Made by a program: the position numbers and the translations under genes | Assembly: GCF_000165425.1 (NCBI RefSeq) | Contig: NW_001799455.1 | Location: 372,001 to 436,000, forward strand | Length of the DNA stretch: 64,000 nucleotides | Source of the DNA: Paramecium tetraurelia | Taxonomy: Eukaryota > Ciliophora > Oligohymenophorea > Peniculida > Parameciidae | Direction: 5' to 3' | Shown here: in pieces, positions 13,574-24,811 of the stretch | Numbering within the stretch: position 1 is the first letter of the stretch | Layout of the letters: every line of letters begins with the position of its first letter | The notes under the pieces: model-generated | Database searches by the model: none | What the model saw: the letters and a program-made list of their open reading frames with translations, nothing else | Told to the model about the DNA's origin: nothing

Positions 13574-15236
13574 TCAGCCCTTCTACTCGAATTTATCGTA
13601 TGCATATTTGAACTTGATCTCCTTATTTTTCACTTTGATAGCTTCGTCCTCAGCCTTGTTTAAGGTGTGCAGGTTTTCAAATGGAAGAGAATAGATTCCT
13701 GATGATATGTATATTGATTGCATTTCATTGAGAAAATCTTTTCCTTTTGTCAACTTTTTCTAATAAACTAAAATATAAATGAATAATCAATACCTGTATT
13801 ATAAATTTTAGTAGCAACCGGAAAATAGTGTTAAAGCGCATATACATTTTTAGCCATGCTTGTTAATGCATAATATTTATCGTGTATATCAAGCTCTTAG
13901 AATTCGATGGTAGCAAATATTTGATTGTTTGACCACAGGGATAATACCTTGGATTGTCCTTCCTAATAATTTGACCATTCTTATTCTAATTTATCGAGTA
14001 ATTCCTTATCAAATTACTCGATGTATTAAATGAAATATTTTCTGCATTTTTCAGCATTCTGATTTTTGAGTTTAAGTCTTTTGATTCCTTCTAAAATGGA
14101 CATGCTGTTTTATATAATAGATCTTTCCCTTTCATTTAAGTAGCAACAAAATATTGACCATGCTCTTGCCAATGTATCCTCATCAGTTTTATATGCCTAA
14201 GTTAAGTATCTCAGGATAACTGATAATTTTCTGAGTAAGAGCAGATGTTTACTGTGATTTTCTAAATAGTTCGAGATAATAAAAAATGAATGATCTACGC
14301 ATTCACATCCTGTCCATCTGATTCTGAAGGGAAACTTCTTAATTCCAATTCCAATATCATCTCCAAAAGTCCATGCTGGTTTCTTTAATCTTCGTTTATC
14401 TTTTTCTTTCCTCTACATTTCGTATTCTAATTCCGTTCTCATTTAACCTTAAAAGCATTGTTCTATGAGAATGTTGAGTTTTGTTTTTAAACAGTATTTT
14501 TCTTCATTCAACAGTTTTCGCACTCCATATTTTTTATACAGTTTTATTCCTTGCTCATCTGCATTTTCTGCTACCTATTTATATTTATCCCTGAGCATCT
14601 CTAGTTCCTCATTGTACTTTATGATTTTTATGTTGATTATTTTTATGAAACTTATATTGAATTTTAATAAACTTATATTATGTCTAGAAGCTTGATTCTT
14701 CTCCTTTATATTTGCTGTCATGCCAACAACCTTTTCCAGAACTACTTTTAACTATTCAAGAATGCTTGGGATTATTTTCGTAATCCCTTCGAGTACTTTG
14801 AGATAATCATTCAAAACCTCCCCAAACCATTGCAATTTTAAATCGCCATTCAAACCCAAACTATAGTTCAAATATTTCCCTATGCAAATAATCCTATGCA
14901 ATACCTTCATTTTCAAATTTGTAAAACACTCCATTCTAGCCACCCTATCCTAGGTTACATATTGAAACATATCGAGTCCAAAAGCCAAATGCATCTATCA
15001 AGGTCTGATTAGCCGTTAAAGATACCTACAATAGGGGGTTTTATGCTTACTTTTGTGATGCGTAATAAAATGAGTCTGTTCCCTTCAACTTTCTTATATA
15101 GTTGTTAGACTTCACTTAATAAATTGTTTGCAACCAGGAACAATTGAGTCAACTCTATCGATTAAGTTCCTAGTTTAAGTAATTGAAAATCATTAAATGC
15201 CAATGCAACAGTGTCACCTGAAGTAGTACACCCCAT
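13574..15236 (-). CDS. Coiled-coil protein with N-myristoylation-type start, 533 aa
   Basis: It starts MGCTTSGDTV: Gly-2 plus Cys-3 is the classic N-myristoyl/palmitoyl context. I place two introns, 15029-14995 (35 nt) and 13793-13768 (26 nt). The first is chosen to remove an in-frame TGA and restore the reading frame, and its exact ends are less certain. The product is largely helical with probable coiled coils in the middle (KYKQVAENADEQGIKLYKKY) and a Trp/Cys-containing segment after it. I do not recognise the family. Membrane tethering through the N-terminus is inferred from the motif only. Confidence 0.75.
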
Positions 15237-16057
15237 ATTTTAAAATTATTAATGCTCTCTAAATTATTTAATATACAAATAATCACCATTTGATCACTTA
15301 TACGCTCCAATATTGATGTCAGATCAAATTAGGGTGACCTGACGAATAAACTGTAGATTAATTGATCAAAATGATTAAATCAATTTTATATCAATTAAAA
15401 TTAGTACTCCCAATAGATTAACCTCACTAAAGAATTATTTCTACCACTAATTTCAAGTTAAATTATTTATAAATCAATACAAAAATTGCATTTTGCAACC
15501 CAACATTCCAAGCAGCATAAATTTATAACTTTAAACTCCCTTATACTTTTATTCAAAGAAAATGAAACCGTCGTAACTTATAAATATATAAAAAATATTT
15601 AAAAATTATTTTGATTGCTTACTCAATTTAATCCAAAAAACCTCGAAATCTTTCCAAATTCACCTTAAGTGAACTATCCTAAACTTAGCGAATTTAATTT
15701 TCCTGTTTTCCAGATTCGTAATTTAAAATATTCTCATCAACTGATACAGACATTTATATTGATACAGTAAGCGTTAATCATGTTGCAACGGTGAATTCTA
15801 ATTTAAATCGAATCAGAAAGGAATTTCTAATTTCAAAATTTTCAATTTTAGAATTGTATGGATTTTCAATTTAAATGAAATATAAACATAACAATACCAA
15901 GTTTAACACAACTTAATCAAACTTAAAATCTGTATAATTTATCATAATATTAAATTATGGGGACCGTTTATATCTAAGATATTAAATCGATTGATATCAA
16001 ATAATTAATAATAAACGACATATTAATATACTTTAAAAACTATAAAACATGAGGGAA
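15237..16057. other. Long AT-rich spacer
   Basis: Apart from the small ORF at 15553-15753 I see nothing coding here. The region is AT-rich with several short inverted AT stretches. It lies upstream of the gene starting at 15236 and downstream of the RRM gene that ends at 16058. Confidence 0.4.
15553..15753 (-). CDS. Small hypothetical protein, 66 aa
   Basis: An ATG-to-TGA ORF in an otherwise empty 820-bp spacer. The first 45 residues (MSVSVDENILNYESGKQENQ, then a Leu/Arg/Phe-spaced helix) look like real protein. The last 20 are Tyr/Phe/Ile-rich and could instead belong to an unrecognised intron that begins GTAAGC near residue 44. Small size and lack of known family keep confidence moderate. 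Confidence 0.45.
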
Positions 16058-16779
16058 TCATATTTATTACTTATTTCTTTAAGCAGATATTTACTTTTAA
16101 GTCTCAGCAAAGTTTTTAATTTTTTTGACCTTCTAAACTGCTTTTTCCTTTTTAATTTTCTTTTTTTAAATTTCCTAGTATTCTTGATTATATTTGTTCT
16201 ATTGCTCAACTTGCTTTGTTGAGTATCTAAATCCTGCTTTAGGTTTCTTTATGTCAAAGTCTACTTAAACTTGTCTTCCATGAACTTTTTTTCCATTCAT
16301 CTAAAGTGCCTTGATGACTGATTAATGATCCTCAAAATCTATGTATGCAAAGCCCTTAAAATTATCGGTGACAGTGTTGTAAACCATTCTAACATTTGCC
16401 ACTTTACCACAAGGTCTGAAAGAGTCTCCAATTTGATCGGCATTTAAATCGTAAGACAGATTTTTGACAAATATAGTATGGCATTCAGGAGGAGGAACAC
16501 TTGGCTTTTGAGATTGGGTTCCTTTGGCCTCTTTGACATCAATGTACCTGCCTCCCAATTAGGAACCATTGAGTGCTAATGCTTTTTGAATGGCATCAGA
16601 GTCATTAAAGGTGATATGACCATAACCCAGAAGTCTGTTTGAATCCTAATATCTTGGCAATTTAATGGAACTAGATTAGATGATATGACATACAGGATTT
16701 CCCCACATTCTTCAAAAAGAGTTTATACGTCGTTTTCTGAAGCAGTGTATGGCAAGCCACTAATAAAGACTTATTACAT
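16058..16779 (-). CDS. Two-RRM RNA-binding protein (nucleolin/Nsr1-like), 232 aa
   Basis: There are two RNA recognition motifs in tandem. RRM1 (residues about 3-77) has RNP2 VFISGLP and RNP1 LLGYGHITF. RRM2 (about 95-172) has RNP2 IFVKNLS and RNP1 FKGFAYIDF. They are joined by a Pro/Ser linker, and a Lys-rich tail (VQKVKKIKNFAE) follows. This layout matches the C-terminal half of nucleolin, Gar2 and Nsr1, proteins of rRNA processing, but the acidic N-terminal domain is missing and the RRMs begin at the start codon. One 23-nt intron lies at 16693-16671. The start codon is only 19 bp from that of the divergent gene at 16799. Confidence 0.85.
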
Positions 16780-16798
16780 TAATATTAATATAAAATTT

Positions 16799-17107
16799 AT
16801 GTTATTTAATATAGTTGCCAGTGATTCAGAAAAATTGTATGAAAAAGAGAACCCAACCTATGATGAGATCATTCGTTTTATTAAAGATCAAATGAATATC
16901 GTTAGTCCTTTATTAACATATATAGATGATGATGGGAAATCTTATTATGTAAATTGTACAAATGACACCAATGAGATAAGAAAGAGATTGTCTATTATAA
17001 AGAAAGTGAATTTGTATATAACATTGCAATCTTGGACTTGTGCATTTTGTACATATGAAGAAAACACAGAGGAGAAATGTGAAGTGTGTGGACAAATGAA
17101 AAAATGA
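16799..17107 (+). CDS. PB1-like domain plus RanBP2-type zinc finger, 102 aa
   Basis: A single-exon small protein. Residues 1-78 look like a PB1/ubiquitin-like fold, with an internal acidic stretch (TYIDDDGKSYY) resembling the acidic OPCA loop of PB1 domains. Residues about 79-99 form a RanBP2-type (zf-RanBP) finger, WTCAFCTYEENTEEKCEVCG, with spacing W-x-C-x2-C-x10-C-x2-C. RanBP2-type fingers bind ubiquitin or single-stranded RNA and PB1 domains mediate oligomerisation, so an adaptor role is plausible. An in-frame upstream ATG at 16685 would lie inside the opposite gene, so I chose the internal ATG. Confidence 0.75.
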   Translation: MLFNIVASDSEKLYEKENPTYDEIIRFIKDQMNIVSPLLTYIDDDGKSYYVNCTNDTNEIRKRLSIIKKVNLYITLQSWTCAFCTYEENTEEKCEVCGQMKK

Positions 17108-17686
17108 ATTATCTCAATTACCTACTTCAATCAAACTCTTAAATTCATTTTGGTTGAGAAAGCCATCTATTTAATTATGAATTATTTTTCAATTCTTTCA
17201 AAATATGATAGCCCTTATTTCAGTTTCATTCTTATATTAATTTTAACTCATTACTATTTGTCTACAATGTACTTTCTAATTGGTATTATAATTTAGCTTA
17301 AATATGAGACATATTCTGAACAACCAATGAATATAAAAAATAATATTATTCTTTAATCATTTTAGGAATCAATATAAGGTTTTTAATCTATAATATATTA
17401 CAAACATTAAGGTTAATCAATTAGTACAATATCTAGTAAACTAGAAATTCAAATGTATTTTTGAAATAATATCAACTTGCTAAGGCTAGCTAAAATATTG
17501 ATTTTCATAAACAATTTCAAATTTATTTTAATATTACATTACGCAGAATTTAGAAAAAGATTGTTCCTAATTCTACAATGTATTATAATTTAATAAATAA
17601 TGAATCAAGAGTTTGGGAATATGGATAGAAAGTGAACAAACATATTCTGGAGAATGATACTAATTAATTAAATATAATATAAAAAT
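17108..17686. other. Spacer with remnant-like sequence
   Basis: 579 bp without a complete gene. Its 5' half contains the EF-hand-like remnant annotated separately. From about 17313 to 17686 it is plain AT-rich sequence and should include the promoter of the V-ATPase gene. Confidence 0.4.
17114..17312 (-). pseudogene. Possible EF-hand gene remnant with frame break
   Basis: On the - strand an ORF-like stretch begins MSHIQAKLQYQLESTL. A separate frame near the end reads DGFLNQNEFKSLIEVGN before TGA, which resembles the second half of an EF-hand loop plus exiting helix. The residues expected before it (YFERIEKQFIIK) sit in a neighbouring frame, so a one- or two-base shift at about 17166 separates them, and no 19-36-nt intron I tried repairs it. 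This could be a decayed calmodulin-like gene, a sequencing indel or coincidence. Confidence 0.25.
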
Positions 17687-18329
17687 ATGAGTATTATGAA
17701 TTGGGGCAATCCATATGATTGGACAGCTGTAGAATGGTAAAGTGCCACATGGGGAGAAAGATTCATGTATATCGATCCTTACTTTTGGAGGTAGATGCAA
17801 ATGATTAAATATCTAGTTATTTTGGAGTGGCTTTGGCATTAGCCACATCGATTATAGGGGCATCATGGGGTATATTTGTGACAGGTGTATCTTTGTTGGG
17901 TTCGACAGTGAAGGCACCACGAATTAGATCAAAGAATCTAATTTCAGTCATTTTTTGTGAGGCTGTGGCTATCTATGGTGTGATTATGGCAATTATCATG
18001 ATTGGTAAAGTGCAAACCATTGAGTCATACCCTCAGGATTAGATGGCATAATGCTATACGACAGCTTTGTTCGGTGGTTATTCCCTGTTTTGGACTGGTG
18101 TATCTGTTGGATTGTCGAATCTGATCTGTGGGTAATCGAATATGTTATTCCTTTTAGTATTGCAGTGGGTGTGACAGGATCTGGGTGTGCCATTGCTGAT
18201 GCTTAGACTCCAGAAACCTTTGTGAAAATTTTGGTGGTTGAAATCTTCGGTTCAGCACTTGGTTTGTTTGGTGTGATTGTAGGTATTATCCAATGTTCAG
18301 GAGCCTCCTTCCTAAAGGATTGTCTTTGA
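17687..18329 (+). CDS. VMA16: V-type H+-ATPase proteolipid subunit c'' (Vma16/ATP6V0B), 196 aa
   Basis: A membrane-embedded rotor subunit of the vacuolar H+-ATPase, carrying protons across vacuole or contractile-vacuole membranes. Four or five hydrophobic segments follow the family pattern. [19 protein letters not shown] is the first proteolipid hairpin. [15 protein letters not shown] carries the essential Glu (in FCEAVAIYG, as in yeast Vma16). [15 protein letters not shown] and [16 protein letters not shown] form the second hairpin. The N-terminal extension before the first helix is typical of c'' rather than c. Two 26-nt introns (17791-17816 and 18132-18157) are needed. Both are GT..TAG and restore the frame exactly. 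Confidence 0.95.
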
Positions 18330-18793
18330 ACTTACACATTAAAACATATATATGATATTTATAATTGCTTAAATTTCTGACTTCAGCGACATTAACCTGA
18401 GCATCATTTAGACCAATTAATATTCATTATCGATTATACTAATTAAATTGTGTTGTAAAATTAATTGACATACGTGATATAATGATCTATTATCATTCTC
18501 TTAAAAAACTTTCACAAACCAATTCTACAATTGTAATATACAAAATTTATGATTGCCAGCATCGATATCAAAACTGTTAACATCGAATAACAGGGTTTCT
18601 GTCTAAGTTGCAAAAAACTGACTGCAAATGGAACTGTTCTTTAAATTTAGAATTTTGACGATACACTCTACTCTCAACTCCAAGATTACAGTTGGCGTAA
18701 GTCAGGCCAATAATTTTATCATTCCAATCCCAAAAGTTGTTGCCAACAAGTCGTCTGTAAAATATCTGCTCTCCAATACAATTCACCAAAAAG
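18330..18793. other. Spacer without supported gene
   Basis: 464 bp between the V-ATPase gene and the unknown gene at 18794. A minus-strand open stretch here lacks an ATG and was rejected. A TATAAA-like run occurs at about 18798, just inside the next gene. Confidence 0.35.
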
Positions 18794-19671
18794 ATGTATA
18801 AAAGCTTTGAGGTATATATATTTTAAATACTCTTAGAAAGATAACTTAAGAGCATTTCGACTTTGAACCAATTAAACAATCTATATATAATAATTTATTA
18901 CAATACGTCGATTTGTCTCGTCCTTGTCGAGAAACCTTGTAAACAAGATAGGCATTCTAAGACTTTTTACTAGTATTATCATAACGCTTAGATTTTACTT
19001 CATTAAATAAATTCGGATTTAAAGAACATCCACATGATGAACTCAAGAAACATGTAGGTTCATTGAATACTGAGTTACATATGGATGTGAAAGTGGATAA
19101 ATAAAATTAGTTACATTTTAAGTGGCCCAGTGACTTTGTAGCTTTGTTAAAAAAGTAAAAAAAAAGTAGTTTAATTGTGATTGCTAAACCAGCAACCTAC
19201 GATTAAGAAGCTCATCAATTGTTCAATGATACTTATTTTCAAGTTTCAAAACAAAGTTATGAAAAGATGTTTTGTGATTCCCAATCTCAAATGATCAAAT
19301 ACTATGCTTATTCTTAATTGGCAGGTGTCAGTTTTGTTGAATTAAGATCAAACTCCTTCCATAGATTGAGTTTTCATTACACCTAACAGATCAAAGAAAT
19401 AAATAGAATTGCCATGGATTACGAAATAAAGTGGGCATAATAATTAAATCTATAGAACTATTATTATGTCAAAAAAAGTAGTAGGAGTGTAGACAACCAA
19501 GTTATCAATTAAACCATTGATAACAATTTTCCAATAGTCAGGGGATAAAAAATGATACAGATCAAGTAGCTGAGGTCTGTGTATTAGAAGTATCTTATTG
19601 AACTGCTTACTAAAATGAACTCGGTTATGGGTCCATAATTATTTAAACTTTTTATATATAAATATGATTGA
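18794..19671 (+). CDS. Hypothetical protein, 282 aa
   Basis: The first exon is only six codons (MYKSFE), followed by a 29-nt intron (18812-18840, ending GAAAG), and the second exon is open to TGA 19669-19671. The long ORF itself has no ATG before codon 90, which supports the short first exon. The protein is soluble, helical and moderately basic, with no signal peptide or transmembrane helix. Stretches such as RETLQTRQAFQDFLLVLSQR and FKWPSDFVALLKK do not match a family I know. It ends 19 bp before the tail of the WD-repeat gene on the other strand. Confidence 0.75.
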
Positions 19672-19690
19672 TTATATATAGATAAACATA

Positions 19691-22600
19691 TCAGGATAAT
19701 TTAGACTTGAACTTTTCCATTTTTGGGATTTTTAATTTTGATTTTAACTCACTTTTCTCTTGAGCTGTGAACCTTTTGCTTGGACTCGCTATAACTTACT
19801 TAATCAGATTGAATACTTCCTTACTGTGATTAGGAAACTTCACTTGAGACCGATTGGTCATCTCTGTAAAATTGGTAGTTCGAGTAATCTTAGAGATTTG
19901 AAGATTGCTTTTGGGTTCTGTTCTCATACGCATACTGATCAAAGTTTTAGCAAAATCGTCATGCTCATTTTATTTATCATCAGATCTTAAGTAGTCCAAG
20001 ATCTCCTTCTTTTGACTTTGTAGTTATTGTGTTTAAAAGTATCTGTTCCTTTTCTTTGCTGAATCCTCAATTTGCTTTTCCTATTGTTGTATATCCAATT
20101 ATTATTTCTAATACTTGATTTTTTCATTATAAAATCTAAGAGAATGAGTGCTTTTGTTGATTAAATCAGGGAGAGAGCTTGTAATGTTGTTTTGATTAGT
20201 GGTTAGAGTGTGACTCTAGGCTTTAGATGGATAGTATTTATTCTTCATGTAAATCAAGGAGCATTCTCTTAAAATGTTGTCAATATTATAGGACATCTAT
20301 TTTTCTTTGGTGAGTTTGTGTTGAATAGACTTTAGTAATTCGAGAGCAAAAAGGATATGGGCTTTTAATTTGTAAGTTTACGCATTGAGATTCCAAAAAT
20401 GAGAAGTGGGATTGTTAATTTCAAATAAACATAGCACTTCAAATTATTTATTTATTATTTTGATAATGTCATTACTGCTAGCTGAAATTATAAGTTATGT
20501 TTTGGTAGAAAACAGTACTTCAAAAGGATCAATTTGCATGTATGACAATTAGATTACACTCTCTGAATGAATTGAAACACTTAAAGTAGGTGATTAATTT
20601 GGATTTTCAAAATGCTGATCATAGAATTAGCCTGCCATACTTTTGACTGCACTCAATCTAGTCATTCCTGTTCTGAACTTTTATTTAATTTTCTGATTGG
20701 GAGATCGTTGGAGTTATATTAAGTGTTGGCTCATATTAATATCTTTAACTAAATAAGAATTGAGGATTCTATAGTTATCAATAAAGTGTTCTTAGATACT
20801 ATTATGATAAATAACTCGATATGGATTATAGTTTGGTTTGGTGTTGATAGGATCTTGATGTTGCAGTTTCAATTCCGAAATGTCGTATTTCAACATATAC
20901 CCATTATTCAACCCGACAATCAAGTCTATGTCATCTATCAACATTTAGGTGGCATAGTTTTTTTCATTGATACTGGTCAACATCAAGAGACCACTTTCTA
21001 CATTTAAAATAGACTCAATCGCACATACATAATGATCATTTTTGGATGTTATGGATATAAAGTACAATTACGCTTAATTGGTACCGACAATGAAGTATTA
21101 CTTATTATTGGATATCACAATACTAGTGGCAATAGCTTATTCTTCCAATTGAATTTGTATGACCACTGAGTAATATTCCAGATTCCAGATCGTAATAAAG
21201 TCATCGTTACTAGTAATCAATAATCCATGAGATAGATTGAAAGTGCATATATTCACTTAAGAATGATGCATCAATTGCCTGAGAGCTCGCTTATCCTTAG
21301 CATTCACATTGTCTTTACGTACATTCAGATGTTGCAAAGGCAGACATTTCAGAGAGGAATCGATATTAAATATATGCAGTAAATTGGATGTTTCATCATA
21401 TGCGATTTTAATGATCTCTTCATTGAATAGTTAATCCCATTATTGGACAATCTCTCCGTTTTTAATTAGCACCTTCATCACATGTCCTTCCGATGTGCCT
21501 AATATCATATAATTGTTATGTTCTATGAGACAAACTGCCGTTATCTCATCCTTGAAGTCTTATAAGATATATTCAATTTTCCCGTTTATGCAATTTTGTA
21601 TTCTCACATCTGTCCTAGTTACGATGATATTCCTTTGATTCCATTGATCATAAATCAGTTCAATTAATTTAGTGTTTTTTGGAGTATCATCATGTTGTTC
21701 AAACCTCAAAGCTTGCAACCTTGTGGTAATGAGACACAAACACTTATTGTAATAGAATAATTGTTTGGACATCAATTTAGTTTACAATTTAATGTGTTAA
21801 TGAATCTATTAGGATCTGATATCCCATAGTATTATAGTGTTTTTGCAATCAATACTTACCAACAGCGATGTGTTTTCAAGTAGTTCAATACAACTAATAG
21901 TTTATAAATGTCCTTTTAATTAGCACTTCAAATTTTGGTCATTGTATTTGGTGTGCAATTGATAGCAACAGATTTAACTATCGAGACCAATAGTAAATAT
22001 CAATTGAAATGTTCTCGAATACTTGAGATTAGTTATGATGTTATGGAGAGCGGAGAATCTAAATAGGAATTTCTGTTCGAACATATCGAAACAATTGATT
22101 ATATTGGGATTGGAGATCACCAACAACATTTGAAGATGATCTATTTCGCAGATCTCTGTTATTGAATTTATCTATTGGGTGATACATGTATAGTTGGCTG
22201 TTTCTAAATTCCATATCATTATTTGGTTTTGTTTATTTACACTTATCCATTGATCTTAGAGATGAAGATATCTCAATTTGGAGATCTCCACATTGTTCTC
22301 TACTTTGTAATCAAATTAGTAGCCATCACTCTAATCCCAAAACACAATTGTTAGATCACGCATCACACATCCCAATCTTTCATTGCCATAACTAATAAAC
22401 TGTATATAATTGCCTTCATCATTCTTTTTTAGATTAATAAACTTTTGAAACTCAAAACCCACAAATAAACTTATCCTCTCTTGAAATTGCATCAATAGAA
22501 ACAGTTCATTCTAATGAGCGATCGCCTATATTATTTATGTCTTACTGTTGGTGTCTATTGTTTTTAGATCATTCACGATCCTCCTAAGCATATCCTGATT

Positions 22601-23002
22601 CAACCCCAGTATTTCTGGAGGTGATATTTCTGAAGCTATTAGTTAACGCTTTTTTGTTCTGATCTGATGCTTAGGAAGAAACTTCTTATTGAAATGAATA
22701 TCCAATTATTCGGCACTTTAAATCAAATAGTCTGTGATATGCTTTAATTATACAGAGCATTGGATTTGCGATCGCACATCCTGATAAAATTATAATAATC
22801 TTGTAATTGTAATTAATCCATCCAAACCACTCTCCTCCATTCGTTACACATAAAATGTTACAAAACTTTGCAAATCAATTACTTAGTTTTAATTATCATC
22901 CACCATCTGAGCCAAATCGAACAAATAATGCTAAACAACACTGCCGATATCAAACTCGTCCATCCTCTCAGCTACAACATTTAATAATTAGTCTATATTC
23001 AT
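19691..23002 (-). CDS. WD-repeat protein, 1,103 aa
   Basis: A single uninterrupted ORF (checked for TGA along its whole length). The first 150 residues are helical (MNIDQLLNVVAERMDEFDIG). The next about 700 residues carry degenerate WD40 blades, with repeats ending in WD-like dipeptides such as RDLTIVFWDQ, NQIMIWNLE, NTIILWDIR and DDFITIWNLEYYS and intervening GH-like starts (LKGHLQTISCIELL). The C-terminal 300 residues are Ser/Gln/Lys-rich with a likely coiled coil. Large two-propeller WD proteins like this are frequent among ciliary proteins (WDR49/WDR64-like), but I cannot assign an orthologue. An internal ATG at 20665 is in the same frame, so this is one gene. Confidence 0.85.
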
Positions 23003-23478
23003 TTTATATATATATTAAATAATAACATCTCTAGATTACCAATACACTTCACTGATATCTCATCGAACAAACATCCCAAACCATTTGATAACTTATTTAC
23101 TTCAGACATTTCCTAGCAACTGCAAATTCTAAGCCAAAATAATCCTAACTCTACATATGAATTAATTAGGAATTAGGAGAATCTTCTTCGTAGTATTTAA
23201 AGAGACTTCAACATTTATAATCCCAGATCTTTTCCCATTTATTTACTTTATTATTAAACTACATTTTGTGAATATTAGTTATAAATAATTTCATTTTACT
23301 CTCATATCTCAATTTAGATTCTAAACCACTTAATTAATTGAAGAAAATGCAATAGGTGGAATTGAAAAACTAGTTATTGTACCCATATTCTGTTATTTTT
23401 CTGAATGTTTTGGAAATTGAGGTAAAAGAATTTGATAATTTATGAGTTAATGAGTTCTTATTTAGTTTAATTTTAAAT
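23003..23478. promoter_or_regulatory. Divergent spacer between WD-repeat and TRAF-finger genes
   Basis: 476 bp, AT-rich, holding both upstream regions. A short + ORF starting at ATG 23347 (MQQVELKNQLLYPY..., about 32 codons before TGA) does not splice into the TRAF-finger gene in any way I found, so I leave it unassigned. Confidence 0.4.
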
Positions 23479-24174
23479 ATGAGTGAAACTAAGTTGTGTG
23501 AAGGCTGGTAAGCAATTGACTTATAATTGAGTTTGGAAGAAGTTTTGACCAGTAATTATTTGCTTCATTCTCTCTATTGCGAACGAAACATCACAAAATG
23601 CAATATCTGCGATCAAAGAATGGATATCAATGAATAGGATGTCCATATGGACTCGCATCAGAAAGTATAGATAAGTGTATATTCTTAGACTGAATGCCTA
23701 TATTGCTCTTAAATGTTTGAAAAAAGACTCTTAGAAATGCATTAGAATAATTGTCCCAATAAACCAGAGAAGTGCGGATTCTGTGATCTGATGATCAATT
23801 TGGCAGAAATGCCCAGACACCAAGCAAATTGTGGTTCAAGAACCGAATAATGTTAAATTTGCAAAAAGCATATACAAAAAAGAGGTAAATTATTAGTCCA
23901 TGCTTTAGAGTTCAATTTACACATTAGTGTTTGTGGAATCGATTAACAACCTCCCTCTAAACTAAATAGATTAAAGCGTATTACCAGTGAACCTACCTCT
24001 GAATAATCTTCAGATGATGCATCCGTCAAAGAAATAAAGCAAGTCCCCAGAAGAAAACCATAGAAATAGACTAAACCAAAATCAAAACAAAAAGAAGAAA
24101 TATCCAAACAATTTAATGATGACGAGGATGAAGATTTCTAAAAGGCCTTGTAATTGAGTCTGAATTAAAAATGA
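23479..24174 (+). CDS. TRAF-type zinc finger protein with C-terminal UIM (TRAFD1-like), 223 aa
   Basis: The N-terminal half has regularly spaced Cys/His pairs of TRAF-type fingers: CNICDQRMD...H, CLYCSQMFEKRLLEMHQ, CGFCDLMINLAEMPRHQ and CQICKKHIQKR..H. The pattern is C-x2-C-x11-12-H-x3-5-C/H. The C-terminus DDEDEDFQKALQLSLNQK fits a ubiquitin-interacting motif (acidic patch, then A-L-x2-S). The middle is Lys/Ser/Pro-rich. Human TRAFD1 and XAF1 have the same kind of finger array, and ubiquitin binding is inferred from the UIM. One 24-nt intron lies at 23885-23908. Confidence 0.8.
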
Positions 24175-24238
24175 ATTAATAACACTCATATTGTTTGTAC
24201 TCCTAGAGCTATTTGACAATCCCAGTCTTTGTTTCATC

Positions 24239-24403
24239 TCATCCATCCAAAGATGAAATCATATCAAGGCCAGAGATGTCACTAATTGATATTCCTTTCT
24301 TTTCTTCACTCGAGGAATAATCCAATTAACTGTGAAATAATTTAACATTATAAATCAATATGGCAATCAGCTCTAATTGGAATCCAAAACCATGAGCTTC
24401 CAT
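24239..24403 (-). CDS. Small ORF, 54 aa (uncertain)
   Basis: A complete ATG-TGA ORF beginning MEAHGFGFQLELIAILIY and ending in a Ser/Asp-rich tail (SISDISGLDMISSLDG). The tail looks like true protein but the N-terminal half could be non-coding. An overlapping alternative start in another frame reads MNGSSWFWIPIRAD. I do not recognise it. It lies tail-to-tail with the TRAF-finger gene, 64 bp away. Confidence 0.3.
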
Positions 24404-24811
24404 TCATTGTAAAGATCTCACTTATAAAATTATAAACATCCAAATTATATTAGAAATGTGCTAAAATTAGACAAATTATTCATAAATTAATTAGCTTAGG
24501 CAACGATATCCTATGTTCCTATTCCTCTACTTAACTCCCTTCATTATTCTTAGTAGAACCTCTTTTATTATAAACTAGAAATTGAGAACAATACTTTAAT
24601 TTGTTTATTCTGAATTCCTACACCTATTAGGATAGAAATTCTGTCTTAGAGATTAATAAAAATCTAACTGCTCCGAAAAGATTATCAGAACCTAACATTT
24701 CCTAAAATCCAAAATTAAAACTACTTTATACTATGATGTATAAATGGATTCTAAAAATTAGAAAAATTCTTAAAAAATTCTACATAAGCATACCCATTAA
24801 TTTATGAAATA
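24404..24811. other. AT-rich spacer
   Basis: 408 bp with no ORF of note. It should carry the promoter of the S49 peptidase gene that follows. Confidence 0.35.

Noticed and set aside
16685-16798. Upstream in-frame ATG extending the PB1/RanBP2 protein to 140 aa
   Set aside because: The extra 38 residues lie antisense to RRM1 of the opposite gene and are low-complexity; the internal ATG fits the domain start.
18568-18789. Minus-strand open stretch of about 73 codons (VNCIGEQIFYRRLVGNNFWD...) ending at TGA 18568
   Set aside because: It has no ATG start (the apparent start is TTG), and extending it upstream runs into the first exon of the + gene at 18794. A 26-nt intron upstream does not reach an ATG in the right frame. 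It could be an exon of an unrecognised gene, but I cannot support it.
19691-20665. Separate 324-aa gene downstream of the WD-repeat gene
   Set aside because: Its apparent start at 20665 is an internal ATG. The frame is continuous with the WD-repeat ORF and there is no TGA between them.
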